Assembly: GCA_016235155.1 (NCBI GenBank)
Contig: JACRLW010000132.1
Span: forward strand, 1 to 49,013
From: Planctomycetota bacterium
Lineage (GTDB): Bacteria; Planctomycetota; UBA1135; UBA2386
Reading direction: 5' to 3'
Length of the DNA: 49,013 bases
Shown: piece after piece, positions 1 to 7,637 of the stretch
Numbering within the stretch: position 1 is the first letter of the stretch
Layout: each line of letters begins with the position of its first letter
Made by a program: the position numbers and the translations under genes
Notes under the pieces: model-generated
What the model was told of the DNA's origin: nothing
Seen by the model: the letters and a program-made list of their open reading frames with translations, nothing else
Database searches by the model: none

Positions 1-2
1 AC

Positions 3-197
3 GACCTGACCCTGTCCTCGCAGGCCTTCTGTCTCGACTTCTTCTCGCCGGGCAACCTCGTCGTCTCGAACGGAGACCAGGTGCAGATCGGGATCGATCC
101 CGCGATGTCGCTCCTCTGGAGCACGGGCAGCGCCACGGCAGCCACCGGTTCCGTCTATGCCAACTGGGGCCTGATCACGCTCTTCGCTCACAACTGA
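3..197 (+). CDS. C-terminal fragment of a secreted-type hypothetical protein (5' end outside window)
   Basis: An open frame runs from the window edge to TGA at 195-197 and gives 64 residues, rich in Ser, Thr, Gly and hydrophobic strand-forming residues, ending in LITLFAHN. The composition and the strand-like end resemble the C-terminal domain of the other exported proteins in this window (for example those at 10746-12890 and 18290-19372). There is no recognisable catalytic motif. The N-terminus lies outside the window, so signal peptide and function cannot be assessed. That it is exported is inference from composition only. Confidence 0.6.
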   Translation, partial: DLTLSSQAFCLDFFSPGNLVVSNGDQVQIGIDPAMSLLWSTGSATAATGSVYANWGLITLFAHN

Positions 198-291
198 AAC
201 AGCTCGGCGCGCCTTGCCAGCACCGTACGAGGCCTCGATCATGCGCCGCAACTCGCGGCGCGCATGTCCGTCCGCCGCGGCCCAACCCGGC

Positions 292-906
292 ATGGACGCG
301 AGCGACGACACCCGCATACTTCTGTTGCGCTGGCACGCCGGCGATCGCCAGGCGATCGACACCTTGCTCGCCCGCGACCTGCCGTGGATCCGCGACCTCG
401 TGCGCGCGCGCCTCGGTCCGCTGTTGCGCGCGCGCGGCGAGACGATGGACTACGTGCAGGATGCGATCTTCGACGTGCTCGGCTACATGCCGCGCTTCGT
501 GACCACCGATCGTGCGCGCTTCCGCGCACTCGTCGCGAAGATCATCGAAAACCACCTGCGCGACGCACACGATCATCACTCCGCAGCGCGACGCTCGCCG
601 GCTCGGGAACGCCCCGTTCCGACCGATTCGGTGCTCGACCTCGACCGACCACAGGCGACCGTCACGCAGCCCGGCTCGGTCGCCGAGCGACACGAGCGCG
701 AGGCCTGGGTGCGGCTGGCCCTCGAGCTGCTCGAGACCGAGGACCGTCAAGTGCTGCTGCTGCGGCAGTGGCAGGGGCTCGAGTTCGCCGACATTGGCGC
801 GCAGATGGGACTCAGCGCGGATGGCGCGCGCATGCGCTTCCAACGCGCGCTGCCGAGGCTGGCACAGAAGCTCGAGAGTCTGCACGCGGGTCGCGAACCG
901 CTGTGA
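292..906 (+). CDS. RNA polymerase sigma factor, ECF-like
   Basis: A 204-residue protein if the ATG at 292 is used; in-frame ATG 241 and TTG 214 are alternatives that add a basic, unconserved-looking extension. Residues about 10-95 fit sigma region 2 (acidic-aromatic helix around DYVQDAIFDVL at 53-63). Residues about 137-195 fit region 4: LLLRQWQGLEFADIGAQMGL is followed by a helix-turn-helix ending ARMRFQRALPRL. The linker (95-135) is Arg/Pro rich. It lies 25 bp upstream of a membrane Ser/Thr kinase on the same strand. This ECF/kinase pairing is known in planctomycetes, so the kinase may control sigma activity (inference). The regulon is unknown. Confidence 0.85.
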   Translation: MDASDDTRILLLRWHAGDRQAIDTLLARDLPWIRDLVRARLGPLLRARGETMDYVQDAIFDVLGYMPRFVTTDRARFRALVAKIIENHLRDAHDHHSAARRSPARERPVPTDSVLDLDRPQATVTQPGSVAERHEREAWVRLALELLETEDRQVLLLRQWQGLEFADIGAQMGLSADGARMRFQRALPRLAQKLESLHAGREPL

Positions 907-931
907 ACCAGAGAAGACGGTGGAACACGGC

Positions 932-3900
932 ATGAATGGTGATCGCCCGGTGCAGCAACTCGTCGACGCGCTCGATCTCTGGCTCGCGCACCAGTCGGAT
1001 CCGAAGGGAAACGACGAGGAGCTGCTCTCGCGCCATCCGGAGTTGCGCGAGCTGCTCGAGCCGATGCTGCGCGAGCCGCTCGCGGAATCACAGCTATCGC
1101 CCCCGCGCATGATCGGCGAGTTCCGGATCTTGCGGGAGCTCGGGCGCGGCGGCACCGGCGTCGTCTACGAAGCGGTGCAGAGTTCGCTGGCGCGGCGCGT
1201 GGCGCTGAAGGTGCTCGCTGCACCGCTCGCCTCGGCACCGCAGGTCGTCGCGCGCTTCAAGCGCGAGGCCAGTCTCCTCGCGCGACTGAGCCACCGCAGC
1301 ATCGTTCCCGTCTTCGAGGCCGGCACGAGCGACGGCGTGCCCTACCACGCGATGGAGCTCGTCGACGGCTGCACGCTGGCCGACGTGCTCGCGCGACTCG
1401 CGTCGTCGCCGACTCCGTCGCTCGACGGCAGCAGTCTCGGTGCGGCCCTACGCGAGGTGTTCGGCGATCCTCGAGCGGGCGCCGCACTCGTCGGCACGAG
1501 CCACGTCGATGCCGTGCTGCGTTGCGTGTTGCCGATCGCCGAAGCCCTGTGCGCGGCGCACGCGCAAGGCATCCTGCACCGCGACGTCAAGCCGGCGAAC
1601 ATCCTGTTGCGACGCGATGGCGCGCCGCTGCTGTCCGACTTCGGACTCGCACGCGACGCCGACGACCCCTCGTTGACGCGCGCGGGCGACTTCGCGGGCA
1701 CGCCGCACTATGTGTCGCCCGAGCAGGCGGGCGGCGATCCGTCGAAGATCGACCAGCGCACCGACGTGTTCTCGCTCGCCGTCGTGATCTACGAACTGCT
1801 GCTGCTCGAGCGGCCCTTCGACGGCGACACCACCGCCCAGGTGCTCGAGCGCGTCCGCCAAGCCGAGCCGCGTGGCCTCCGACACCGCAACGGACTCCTG
1901 CCCGAGGATCTCGCGTGCGTGCTCGACATGGCCCTGCAGAAGGACCCCGACGATCGCTATGCCTCGATGGCGGAGTTCGAAGGCGAACTGCGCGCCGTGC
2001 TCGAGTTGCGTCCCGTGCGCGCGCGGCGTCGCGGACCCGTGAGCCGGACCCTGCAGGCGATGCGCCGGCAGCCGCTGCACTACGCGTTGTTCCTGTCGCT
2101 CGCCCTCGGTCTGCCCGCGCTGATCGGACTCGGCGCCTACGTCTGGTCGCAGCGATCGCGGATCGCCGCCGCGAGCGCAGCCGAACGACTGCCGGCCGTC
2201 GAACGTCTGCTCGAGACCATGCTGTTGCAGCAGGACTACGGCGGGCTCAGCGAAGAACGCGACACCGCCACCGCGGCGCTGACGTTGCTCCCTGACCTCC
2301 CGGAAGCACTCGCGGCCGCGTACCAGTGCGAGTCGCTCGCGGGCGAAGTCGAGACCGCAAAGCGACACCTGTCCCGGTTGTTCGAGCTGGCTCCGGAGGT
2401 TGCCGCGCAGATGAAGGCGACGCTCCCCGAGAAGGAGCCCGAGTCCGCACTCGCCTGGTTCGTGCGCGGCATGCGCCTGATCGACCAGGGACACGACTCC
2501 GGCAACCTCGAGACGTTTCGCGCTGCGGCCTACGCGCTGCGCCGTGCGATGGATCGCGCCGACTCGCCGCGATCGATCTTCCATTGCCAGCACCTGCACG
2601 CGCTGATGCACGTGCGCGACCGCGTCGCAATCCGCGAGCTCACGGCCGACGTCCGACACCGCTGGCCCGATTCGCCGTTCGCCGCCTACTGGTGTGGCTT
2701 CGCCTTGATCGACATCGATTCGACGCGCGCCGCCGCCGAGCTGCAGCGCGCGATCGACCTCGCTCCGCATTTGCCCCAGCCGTACGCACGGCTCGCCCGC
2801 GTCCGTGAACTCGAGGGCCAGATCACCGAAGCGGAAGCCCTCTACCGGCGCGCCGGCGAACTGGCGCCGGGGTCCGCGGTGAACTGCGCCGGACTCAGCC
2901 GCGTCCTCGGCATGCTCGGACGGCGAACCGAAGCGCTCGCCGCGGCAGAAAGCGCGATCGAGCTGCGGCCGGACCAACCGATGTCCCACGCAGCGCTCGG
3001 CCTCGCGCTCGCAGCGGTCGGTCGCGAAGCCGACGCGCTGGCCGCGTTGGCCAAGGCCATCGAGCTGGGACCGCATTCCGCATCGCCGCTGCTCGACCGC
3101 GCGCGGCTTCACGTGCGCTTCGGTCGCTACGCCGAAGCCCTCGCCGATGCCGATCGCGCGGTTGCTCTCGAACCCGACACCTGGCACACGCACTCCGTGC
3201 GCGGGATGGTGCTGCTCAACGCTCAGCGTCCCGCCGAAGCCGCGACGGCCTTCGAACGGGTCATCGCAGTGCGCGCAGACTTGATCACGGCTTGGCGAGG
3301 GTTGGCGCAGGCTCGACGCCGCAGCGGTGACTTCCCAGGTTCACGCGCAGCGATCGACGCGGCGCTGCGCTTGCAGCCCGACGACGGCATTACGCATCTG
3401 GAACTCGGCAAGCTGCTTCGGGCCGAAGGTCGACGCGAGGAGGCAACGTCCGAGTTCGAGAAGGCGATCGAGCAACGCGCGAGCGTCGCCGAAGCTCTCG
3501 TCAACCTTGCCGGCCTGCGCGCCGAAGTCCGCGACTTTCTGGGTGCAGTCCAGAAACTCGCCGAAGCCAGGCAGGCCGATCCGGGGTTGCGCGAAGCGTG
3601 GCTACCGGCGTTCGGCTACCTCGAGCTCGTCGGTCGGCGTGAAGAGGCCATCGCGCTGCGTGCGGAGTTCGTCGCTCGGCAGCCACGCGAGATCAGGGTG
3701 CGCGTCGACCTCTGCCGCGCCGTCCTCGCACTGAACGGGAGCGCTCCGCATGTCGAATTGCTGCGCCGGACTCTCGACGAACTGCAAGCGCTGGGCGTCG
3801 CAGAGCGCTGCGACGTGCTGCTCCTGCGCGCGGAGCTCGCGGAACACGCGCAGGATCACGATGCGGCCCGCAAGCTCCTGCGAGGAGTGATCGACTCGAC

Positions 3901-3961
3901 GACGTCGACGGAAGCGCAGCGCAGCGAGGCACTGCAGCGACTCGACATACTCTCTCGCTGA
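932..3961 (+). CDS. Membrane Ser/Thr protein kinase with C-terminal TPR array
   Basis: 1009 residues from ATG 932; the frame stays open upstream but that stretch lies antisense-like over the sigma gene. The kinase domain spans about 63-345: Gly loop GRGGTGVVYEAV from 71, VALK with catalytic Lys93, HRDVKPAN with HRD at 216-218, DFG at 236-238, and SPEQ in place of APE. One hydrophobic segment (about 384-405) should anchor it in the membrane. Residues about 420-1009 are tandem TPR helices with repeating A-x-x-A-L-P spacing, placed on the far side of the membrane and probably binding a protein or envelope signal. Cotranscription with the sigma gene is likely. Substrate unknown. Confidence 0.93.
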   Translation: MNGDRPVQQLVDALDLWLAHQSDPKGNDEELLSRHPELRELLEPMLREPLAESQLSPPRMIGEFRILRELGRGGTGVVYEAVQSSLARRVALKVLAAPLASAPQVVARFKREASLLARLSHRSIVPVFEAGTSDGVPYHAMELVDGCTLADVLARLASSPTPSLDGSSLGAALREVFGDPRAGAALVGTSHVDAVLRCVLPIAEALCAAHAQGILHRDVKPANILLRRDGAPLLSDFGLARDADDPSLTRAGDFAGTPHYVSPEQAGGDPSKIDQRTDVFSLAVVIYELLLLERPFDGDTTAQVLERVRQAEPRGLRHRNGLLPEDLACVLDMALQKDPDDRYASMAEFEGELRAVLELRPVRARRRGPVSRTLQAMRRQPLHYALFLSLALGLPALIGLGAYVWSQRSRIAAASAAERLPAVERLLETMLLQQDYGGLSEERDTATAALTLLPDLPEALAAAYQCESLAGEVETAKRHLSRLFELAPEVAAQMKATLPEKEPESALAWFVRGMRLIDQGHDSGNLETFRAAAYALRRAMDRADSPRSIFHCQHLHALMHVRDRVAIRELTADVRHRWPDSPFAAYWCGFALIDIDSTRAAAELQRAIDLAPHLPQPYARLARVRELEGQITEAEALYRRAGELAPGSAVNCAGLSRVLGMLGRRTEALAAAESAIELRPDQPMSHAALGLALAAVGREADALAALAKAIELGPHSASPLLDRARLHVRFGRYAEALADADRAVALEPDTWHTHSVRGMVLLNAQRPAEAATAFERVIAVRADLITAWRGLAQARRRSGDFPGSRAAIDAALRLQPDDGITHLELGKLLRAEGRREEATSEFEKAIEQRASVAEALVNLAGLRAEVRDFLGAVQKLAEARQADPGLREAWLPAFGYLELVGRREEAIALRAEFVARQPREIRVRVDLCRAVLALNGSAPHVELLRRTLDELQALGVAERCDVLLLRAELAEHAQDHDAARKLLRGVIDSTTSTEAQRSEALQRLDILSR

Positions 3962-4058
3962 GAGCGCGCGCCCGGACTCAGGGGCACGGCGCTGACATCC
4001 CCCCGCCCCGCAGGCGCCCGCCGTGAATCCGAAGCTCCGACTCGGTCTCCTCGTGCCC

Positions 4059-4200
4059 ATCGCGGCCGAGGCCGCAGCCAAGCCAGGCTGCCGGCGTCGT
4101 CGCTGACGCGACGACCAGAAGGCCTCGGCCGCTTTACCAGCTGGGGTCCTCCGCCCGGTGAATCGTCGCGTGCCGCGACGCTTCACCGGGCTTCGGACTC
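4059..4200 (-). mobile_element. 142-bp structured element, copy 1 (inverted orientation)
   Basis: Flanked by CAT (4058-4060 and 4200-4202), 142 bp apart. On the minus strand it contains the family core GCGGCCGAGGCCTTCTGG and ends GCGGCCTCGGCCGCGATGGG. Internal stems: a long hairpin GGTGAATCGTCGCG/CGCGACGCTTCACC with one mismatch as read on the plus strand, GTCGTCGC/GCGACGAC with a 4-nt loop, GGCAGCC/GGCTGC, and the outer stem GCGGCCGAGGCC/GGCCTCGGCCGC. It interrupts a lipoprotein signal peptide, and removing it restores that reading frame. No coding capacity was found. Confidence 0.85.
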
Positions 4201-4598
4201 ATGGTGCTGGCCGCAGTGATCGTCATCCTGGCGAGCGGATGCGCCGATGCGCCGTCCGACGTCGAGGGTGCCAAGATCGACGCGAGCCGTGCCGCGAGTG
4301 CGACCGCCGCGATGTCCTCCGCGCCCGCGCCGATGGACGACGCGCGGCAGCGCGTCGAGGCGGGCACTGCACCAGTCGCTGTCGCACCATCGCCACCGCA
4401 GCTCACCGCGCCGACCCTCGCCGTCGCCGGTCTCGTGCTCGACACCGACGGCCGTCCTGTCCCCAGCGTGCGCGCCGGGTTCCTCGCGCTCGGCAGCGAG
4501 CAGCCCGTGGACGGTGCGACCGCGATCACCGAGGTCGACGGCCGCTTCGCCTTGCGGCGACCTGCGCACGGCGGCGTGCTCCGGTCCTGGACGAGCCC

Positions 4599-4742
4599 TG
4601 GGCCCGAAGGCCGGAGAATCGTCGCGGGACGCGGCGATTCGGGAGGCCGGAGGGCCCCAGCAAGAAGAGCGGGCGAGGCCTTCTTGGTCGTCGCGCCAGC
4701 GACGACGCCTGCAACCCGGATGGGTTGCGGCCTCGGCCGCGA
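4599..4742 (+). mobile_element. Structured element, copy 2 (144 bp)
   Basis: TGGG at 4599-4602 is repeated at 4743-4746. The stems are kept but the sequence differs: the left hairpin base is GGGCCC/GGGCCC (copy 3 has GGGTCC/GGACCC), and the right hairpin is GCAACC/GGTTGC (other copies GCAGCC/GGCTGC), which are compensatory changes. GTCGTCGC/GCGACGAC is perfect. The outer-stem left arm carries a mismatch (GCGGGCGAGGCC). This is the only copy with a length divisible by three. It lies in the same lipoprotein pseudogene as copy 1, in the opposite orientation. Confidence 0.85.
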
Positions 4743-4840
4743 TGGGTCACGCTGCTCGAGCCGACACCGTATGAAGGCGATCAGGTGCACGACGCACCGA
4801 CGATCGTCGTTGCACCGAACGCTCGCCTGCGGCCTTGGCG

Positions 4841-5134
4841 AACGACGCGCGACGTTCCATCCGCTCGCCGCACCCACCGACGATGTCCTGGCTCGCGTCG
4901 TGCAGAAGATCCGCAACGGCGTTGTCGGTTCCGGAGAATCGACCCGGCTGTTCGCGGAGGCTCGTGGATCCAGGCCGATGGGTCGAGGAGACGGCGGTCG
5001 AGGGTCGCCATCTGGGCGTTCTTCCGCGCCTGAACCGGTCAGGCACGGACGGTCCCCTGGACCGACATGAACCTGGGTCTGGCGTGAGGGTCGGGGCAGG
5101 GTGAGCCGTGGACGGCGGGTCGACGGTTCGCCGG
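4841..5134. other. Stretch without a recognisable gene
   Basis: Between the end of recognisable lipoprotein coding (APTIVV, about 4815-4836) and the transposase relic at 5135. Open frames exist on both strands but are Arg/Ser/Pro rich, as expected for GC-rich noncoding DNA, and show no recognisable domain. It may be decayed sequence from either neighbour. No RNA gene seen. Confidence 0.5.
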
Positions 5135-5383
5135 TCACCAGGGGCGCCACTGCTCCGGCGGTGACCGCGCCCGCGCCAACTCGGGCGGGTCGGCAGGCAG
5201 ACCGAGCTGGTCGAGGATGCGGCGGATGCCGTCGGGCTCGTGGATCGCGGCGAGGAGCGTGCGCCTGGAACCGCAGTTCGCGCCGAGCAGCACATCGATC
5301 AGGAACACGCGGCGCAGCGGTTCGGCCCAGGAGTACCGCGCCCTGGGGGTTCGGAGCTTGGCGGAGGCTCGCGTCCCTCGCAC
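5135..5383 (-). pseudogene. C-terminal relic of an IS91-family (Y2) transposase
   Basis: The minus-strand frame ends at TGA (5135-5137) and encodes, before the stop, WAEPLRRVFLIDVL, then a stretch with GSRRTLLAAIHEP, then IRRILDQLGLPADPPELA and RARSPPEQ. This matches the well-known tail of IS91/IS801-type transposases, where the sequence after IDVL is normally a CPxC zinc-ribbon knuckle followed by GxRRxLAAI. Here the first Cys pair is lost (LLGANCGS), so the tail is degenerate. The catalytic HUH/Tyr part is absent and the frame fades out beyond about 5350. It is a truncated, non-functional remnant and suggests that rolling-circle transposition once acted here. Confidence 0.72.
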
Positions 5384-5525
5384 TCCCGCTCGTGCCTTCG
5401 GCCGCGGGTCAGCTCGTCTACGCGCAGGTCGTCAAGCTCGAGACCGGCGCCGGCGGCAACCTGCTCGCGATGACGAGCGCAACGGGCTGCGGCTCACGCT
5501 CGGGACGTTCCGGCCGCAAGCGTCG
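5360..5525 (+). pseudogene. Relic of the C-terminal domain of a secreted planctomycete-type protein
   Basis: In one frame (5368-5490) the sequence reads ASLALPLVPSAAGQLVYAQV, then VKLETGAGGNLLAMTS. In the next frame it continues NGLRLTLG. The pattern hydrophobic-Y/F-x-Q, acidic residue, then GN-L-x-MTS-NGLRL matches the C-terminal motif of intact exported proteins in this window. A one-base loss near 5488 explains the frame change. There is no start codon, signal peptide or upstream domain, and the left edge abuts the transposase relic. Probably the stump of a gene cut by the IS. Function none. Confidence 0.45.
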
Positions 5526-5574
5526 TCGGGCGAGCACCGTCGCCGCCCACGGCGACAGCCCCGCCGACCCCGGT

Positions 5575-5580
5575 TAGCTT
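5575..5580 (+). promoter_or_regulatory. Candidate -10 box of the formate dehydrogenase operon
   Basis: TAGCTT, ending 18 nt before the fdsG start ATG 5599, in a local AT-richer patch (GGTTAGCTTTTCC). It matches the TANNNT box found before many starts in this window. No convincing -35 box. Confidence 0.4.
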
Positions 5581-5598
5581 TTCCGCCCTCCCACGCGC

Positions 5599-6087
5599 AT
5601 GACGCACGCCTCGCCCTCCGACTCGACGACCGAACACCAGCTCGCCGCGATCGACTCCGCGATCGAGCGCCTGCGCAGCCTCGACGGCGCCCTGCTGCCG
5701 ATCCTGCACGCGATCCAGGACGAGCTCGGCTTCGTGCCGCGCGAGGCCGTTCCGCGGCTCGCCCTTGCGTTGAACCTCTCGCAGGCCGAGGTGCACGGCG
5801 TGATCGGCTTCTACCACGACTTCCGCAGCGTTCCGCCGGGGCGGCACGTGCTGAAGCTGTGCCGCGCGGAGGCCTGTCAGGCGATGGGCAGCGACGCGCT
5901 GGCCGAGCGGCTTGCGCACGAGCACGGCGCGAGTTTCGGCGCGACGACGAAGGACGGCGCCATCACGCTCGAGCCGGTCTACTGCCTCGGCAACTGCGCG
6001 TGCGCGCCGTCGCTCATGCTCGACGGCAAGACGCACGGCCGCGTCGATTCCGCGAGACTCGACGCGCTCGTCGAGGGTGCGCGATGA
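5599..6087 (+). CDS. fdsG: NAD-dependent formate dehydrogenase gamma subunit (NuoE-like, thioredoxin-like [2Fe-2S])
   Basis: 162 residues, the usual size for FdsG/NuoE. An N-terminal helical region (15-75) is followed by the thioredoxin-like [2Fe-2S] fold. The ligands are visible as Cys88 and Cys93 (LCRAEAC) and Cys129 and Cys133 (YCLGNC). It carries electrons within the soluble cytoplasmic formate dehydrogenase alongside the beta subunit. The stop overlaps the next start (ATGA at 6084-6087), so translation is likely coupled. Alone it could be a complex I or hydrogenase NuoE, but the downstream molybdopterin subunit with FdsA-type active site and FdsD decides for formate dehydrogenase. Confidence 0.9.
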   Translation: MTHASPSDSTTEHQLAAIDSAIERLRSLDGALLPILHAIQDELGFVPREAVPRLALALNLSQAEVHGVIGFYHDFRSVPPGRHVLKLCRAEACQAMGSDALAERLAHEHGASFGATTKDGAITLEPVYCLGNCACAPSLMLDGKTHGRVDSARLDALVEGAR

Positions 6088-7634
6088 GCGTCACGGTCTT
6101 CGTCCCCGGCGACTCCTCCGCGCGATCGGTCGGCGCCGACGAGGTCGCGCAGTCCATCGCGCGCGTCGCCGCGCAACGCAAGCAGCCCGTGCGGATCGTC
6201 CGCAATGGCTCGCGCGGGATGGCCTGGCTCGAACCGCTGGTCGAGGTCGCGACCGACGCTTCGCGCATCGCCTACGGACCCGTCGCGCCGAGCGACGTCG
6301 GCGCGCTCTTCGACGCCGGCTTCCTGCGCGGCGGCGACCATCGCCTGCGCCTCGGTCCGACCGGGCAGATCGACTGGCTGCGCAAGCAGACGCGGCTCAC
6401 CTTCGCGCGCGTCGGCGTGATCGACCCGACGAGCCTCGACGAGTACGCGGCGCACGGCGGCTGGGTCGGGCTGCGCAAGGCGCTCGCGATGACGGGTGTT
6501 TCGATCGTCGACGAGGTGATGCAGTCGGGTCTGCGCTGGCGCGGCGGCGCGGCGTTCCCCGCGGGCATCAAGTGGAAGACGGTGCTCGGCGCGGTCGGTG
6601 ATCGGAAGTACGTGGTCTGCAACGCCGACGAAGGCGACTCGGGCACCTTCTCGGATCGCATGGTGATGGAGGGCGATCCGTTCCTGCTCATCGAGGGCAT
6701 GGCGATCGCCGGCCTCGCGCTCGGTGCGACCGAGGGTTGGATCTACCTGCGCTCCGAGTACCCCGACGCCGAACGCACGCTGCTCACGGCGATCGACGAG
6801 GCCCGCGCCGCGGGCTTCCTCGGCGACGACGTGCTCGGCAGCAAGAAGCGCTTCGACATCCGACTCCGCCGCGGTGCGGGCGCCTACATCTGCGGCGAGG
6901 AGACCGCGATGCTCGAGAGCCTCGAAGGCAAGCGCGGGATGGTGCGCCCCAAGCCGCCGCTGCCCGCGATCGCAGGGCTCTTCGGCAAGCCGTCCTTGAT
7001 CCACAACGTGATGACGCTCGCGGCGGTGCCGCTGATCGTCGAGCGCGGCGGTGCCTTCTACGCGAGCTTCGGCGTCGGCCGTTCGAAGGGCACGCTGCCC
7101 TTCCAGCTCGCGGGCAACGTGAAGCACGGCGGGCTGGTGGAACTGCCCTTCGGCGTCACGCTGCGCACCTTGCTGGACGAGTTCGGCGGCGGCACCGCGA
7201 GCGGACGGCCGATCCGCGCGGTGCAGGTCGGTGGTCCGCTCGGCGCCTTCCTGCCGCCCGCGAAGTTCGACGTGCCGCTCGACTACGAACTCTTCGCGCA
7301 GGCCGGCGGGATGATCGGTCACGGCGGCATCGTCGTCTTCGACGACACGGTCGACATGGCGAAGATGGCCCGCTACGCGATGCAGTTCTGCGCGATCGAG
7401 TCCTGCGGCAAGTGCACCCCGTGCCGCATCGGCAGCACGCGCGGCGTCGAGGTGATCGACAAGATCCGCGCCGGCGATCGTCGCGACGCGAACGTCGCCC
7501 TGCTGCGCGACCTCTGCGACACGATGACCGCGGCCTCGCTCTGCGCGATGGGCGGCCTCACGCCGTCGCCGGTGCTGAGCGCGCTGGACCAGTTCCCCGA
7601 GGACTTCGGCCTCCGCACCGCGGCACGGACCTGA
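6084..7634 (+). CDS. fdsB: NAD-dependent formate dehydrogenase beta subunit (NuoF-like, FMN/NADH/[4Fe-4S])
   Basis: 516 residues. ATG 6084 is chosen because it overlaps the fdsG stop by 4 bp. The N-terminal ~110 residues form a thioredoxin-like domain without cluster cysteines. Then comes the NuoF core with the FMN/NADH-binding stretches GLRWRGGAAFPAGIKW and CNADEGDSGTF. The C-terminal [4Fe-4S] site is SCGKCTPCR (Cys441, 444, 447) plus Cys487. It passes electrons from the molybdenum subunit to NAD+ through FMN. Length and the split between FdsG and FdsB match the soluble Fds enzymes of aerobic formate oxidisers. The reverse reaction, CO2 reduction, is possible for this class (known of the family). 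Confidence 0.93.
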   Translation: MSVTVFVPGDSSARSVGADEVAQSIARVAAQRKQPVRIVRNGSRGMAWLEPLVEVATDASRIAYGPVAPSDVGALFDAGFLRGGDHRLRLGPTGQIDWLRKQTRLTFARVGVIDPTSLDEYAAHGGWVGLRKALAMTGVSIVDEVMQSGLRWRGGAAFPAGIKWKTVLGAVGDRKYVVCNADEGDSGTFSDRMVMEGDPFLLIEGMAIAGLALGATEGWIYLRSEYPDAERTLLTAIDEARAAGFLGDDVLGSKKRFDIRLRRGAGAYICGEETAMLESLEGKRGMVRPKPPLPAIAGLFGKPSLIHNVMTLAAVPLIVERGGAFYASFGVGRSKGTLPFQLAGNVKHGGLVELPFGVTLRTLLDEFGGGTASGRPIRAVQVGGPLGAFLPPAKFDVPLDYELFAQAGGMIGHGGIVVFDDTVDMAKMARYAMQFCAIESCGKCTPCRIGSTRGVEVIDKIRAGDRRDANVALLRDLCDTMTAASLCAMGGLTPSPVLSALDQFPEDFGLRTAART

Positions 7635-7637
7635 CCC

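Larger units (their letters stand above)
4023..4836 (+). pseudogene. Lipoprotein with carboxypeptidase-regulatory-like domain, interrupted twice by the 142-bp element
   Basis: The start GTG 4023 encodes MNPKLRLGLLVP. Joining codon CCC (4056-4058) directly to ATG 4201 continues with MVLAAVIVILASGC, a complete lipoprotein signal with lipobox LASGC. Element copy 1 therefore sits inside the signal peptide. The mature part is an Ala/Pro-rich linker, then a CarboxypepD_reg-like strand region (VAGLVLDTDGRPVPSV ... ITEVDGRFALR). A frame change at about 4540-4578 leads to APVLDEPW, which after removal of copy 2 (144 bp) runs straight into VTLLEPTPYEGDQ ... APTIVV. No convincing coding continues beyond about 4836. 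The gene is dead as written. Its original substrate or role is unknown. Confidence 0.7.

Noticed and set aside
512..931. Upstream extension of the Ser/Thr kinase frame
   Set aside because: It overlaps the sigma factor gene in another frame and reads as Arg/Ser-rich noise; ATG 932 starts a sensible kinase N-terminus.
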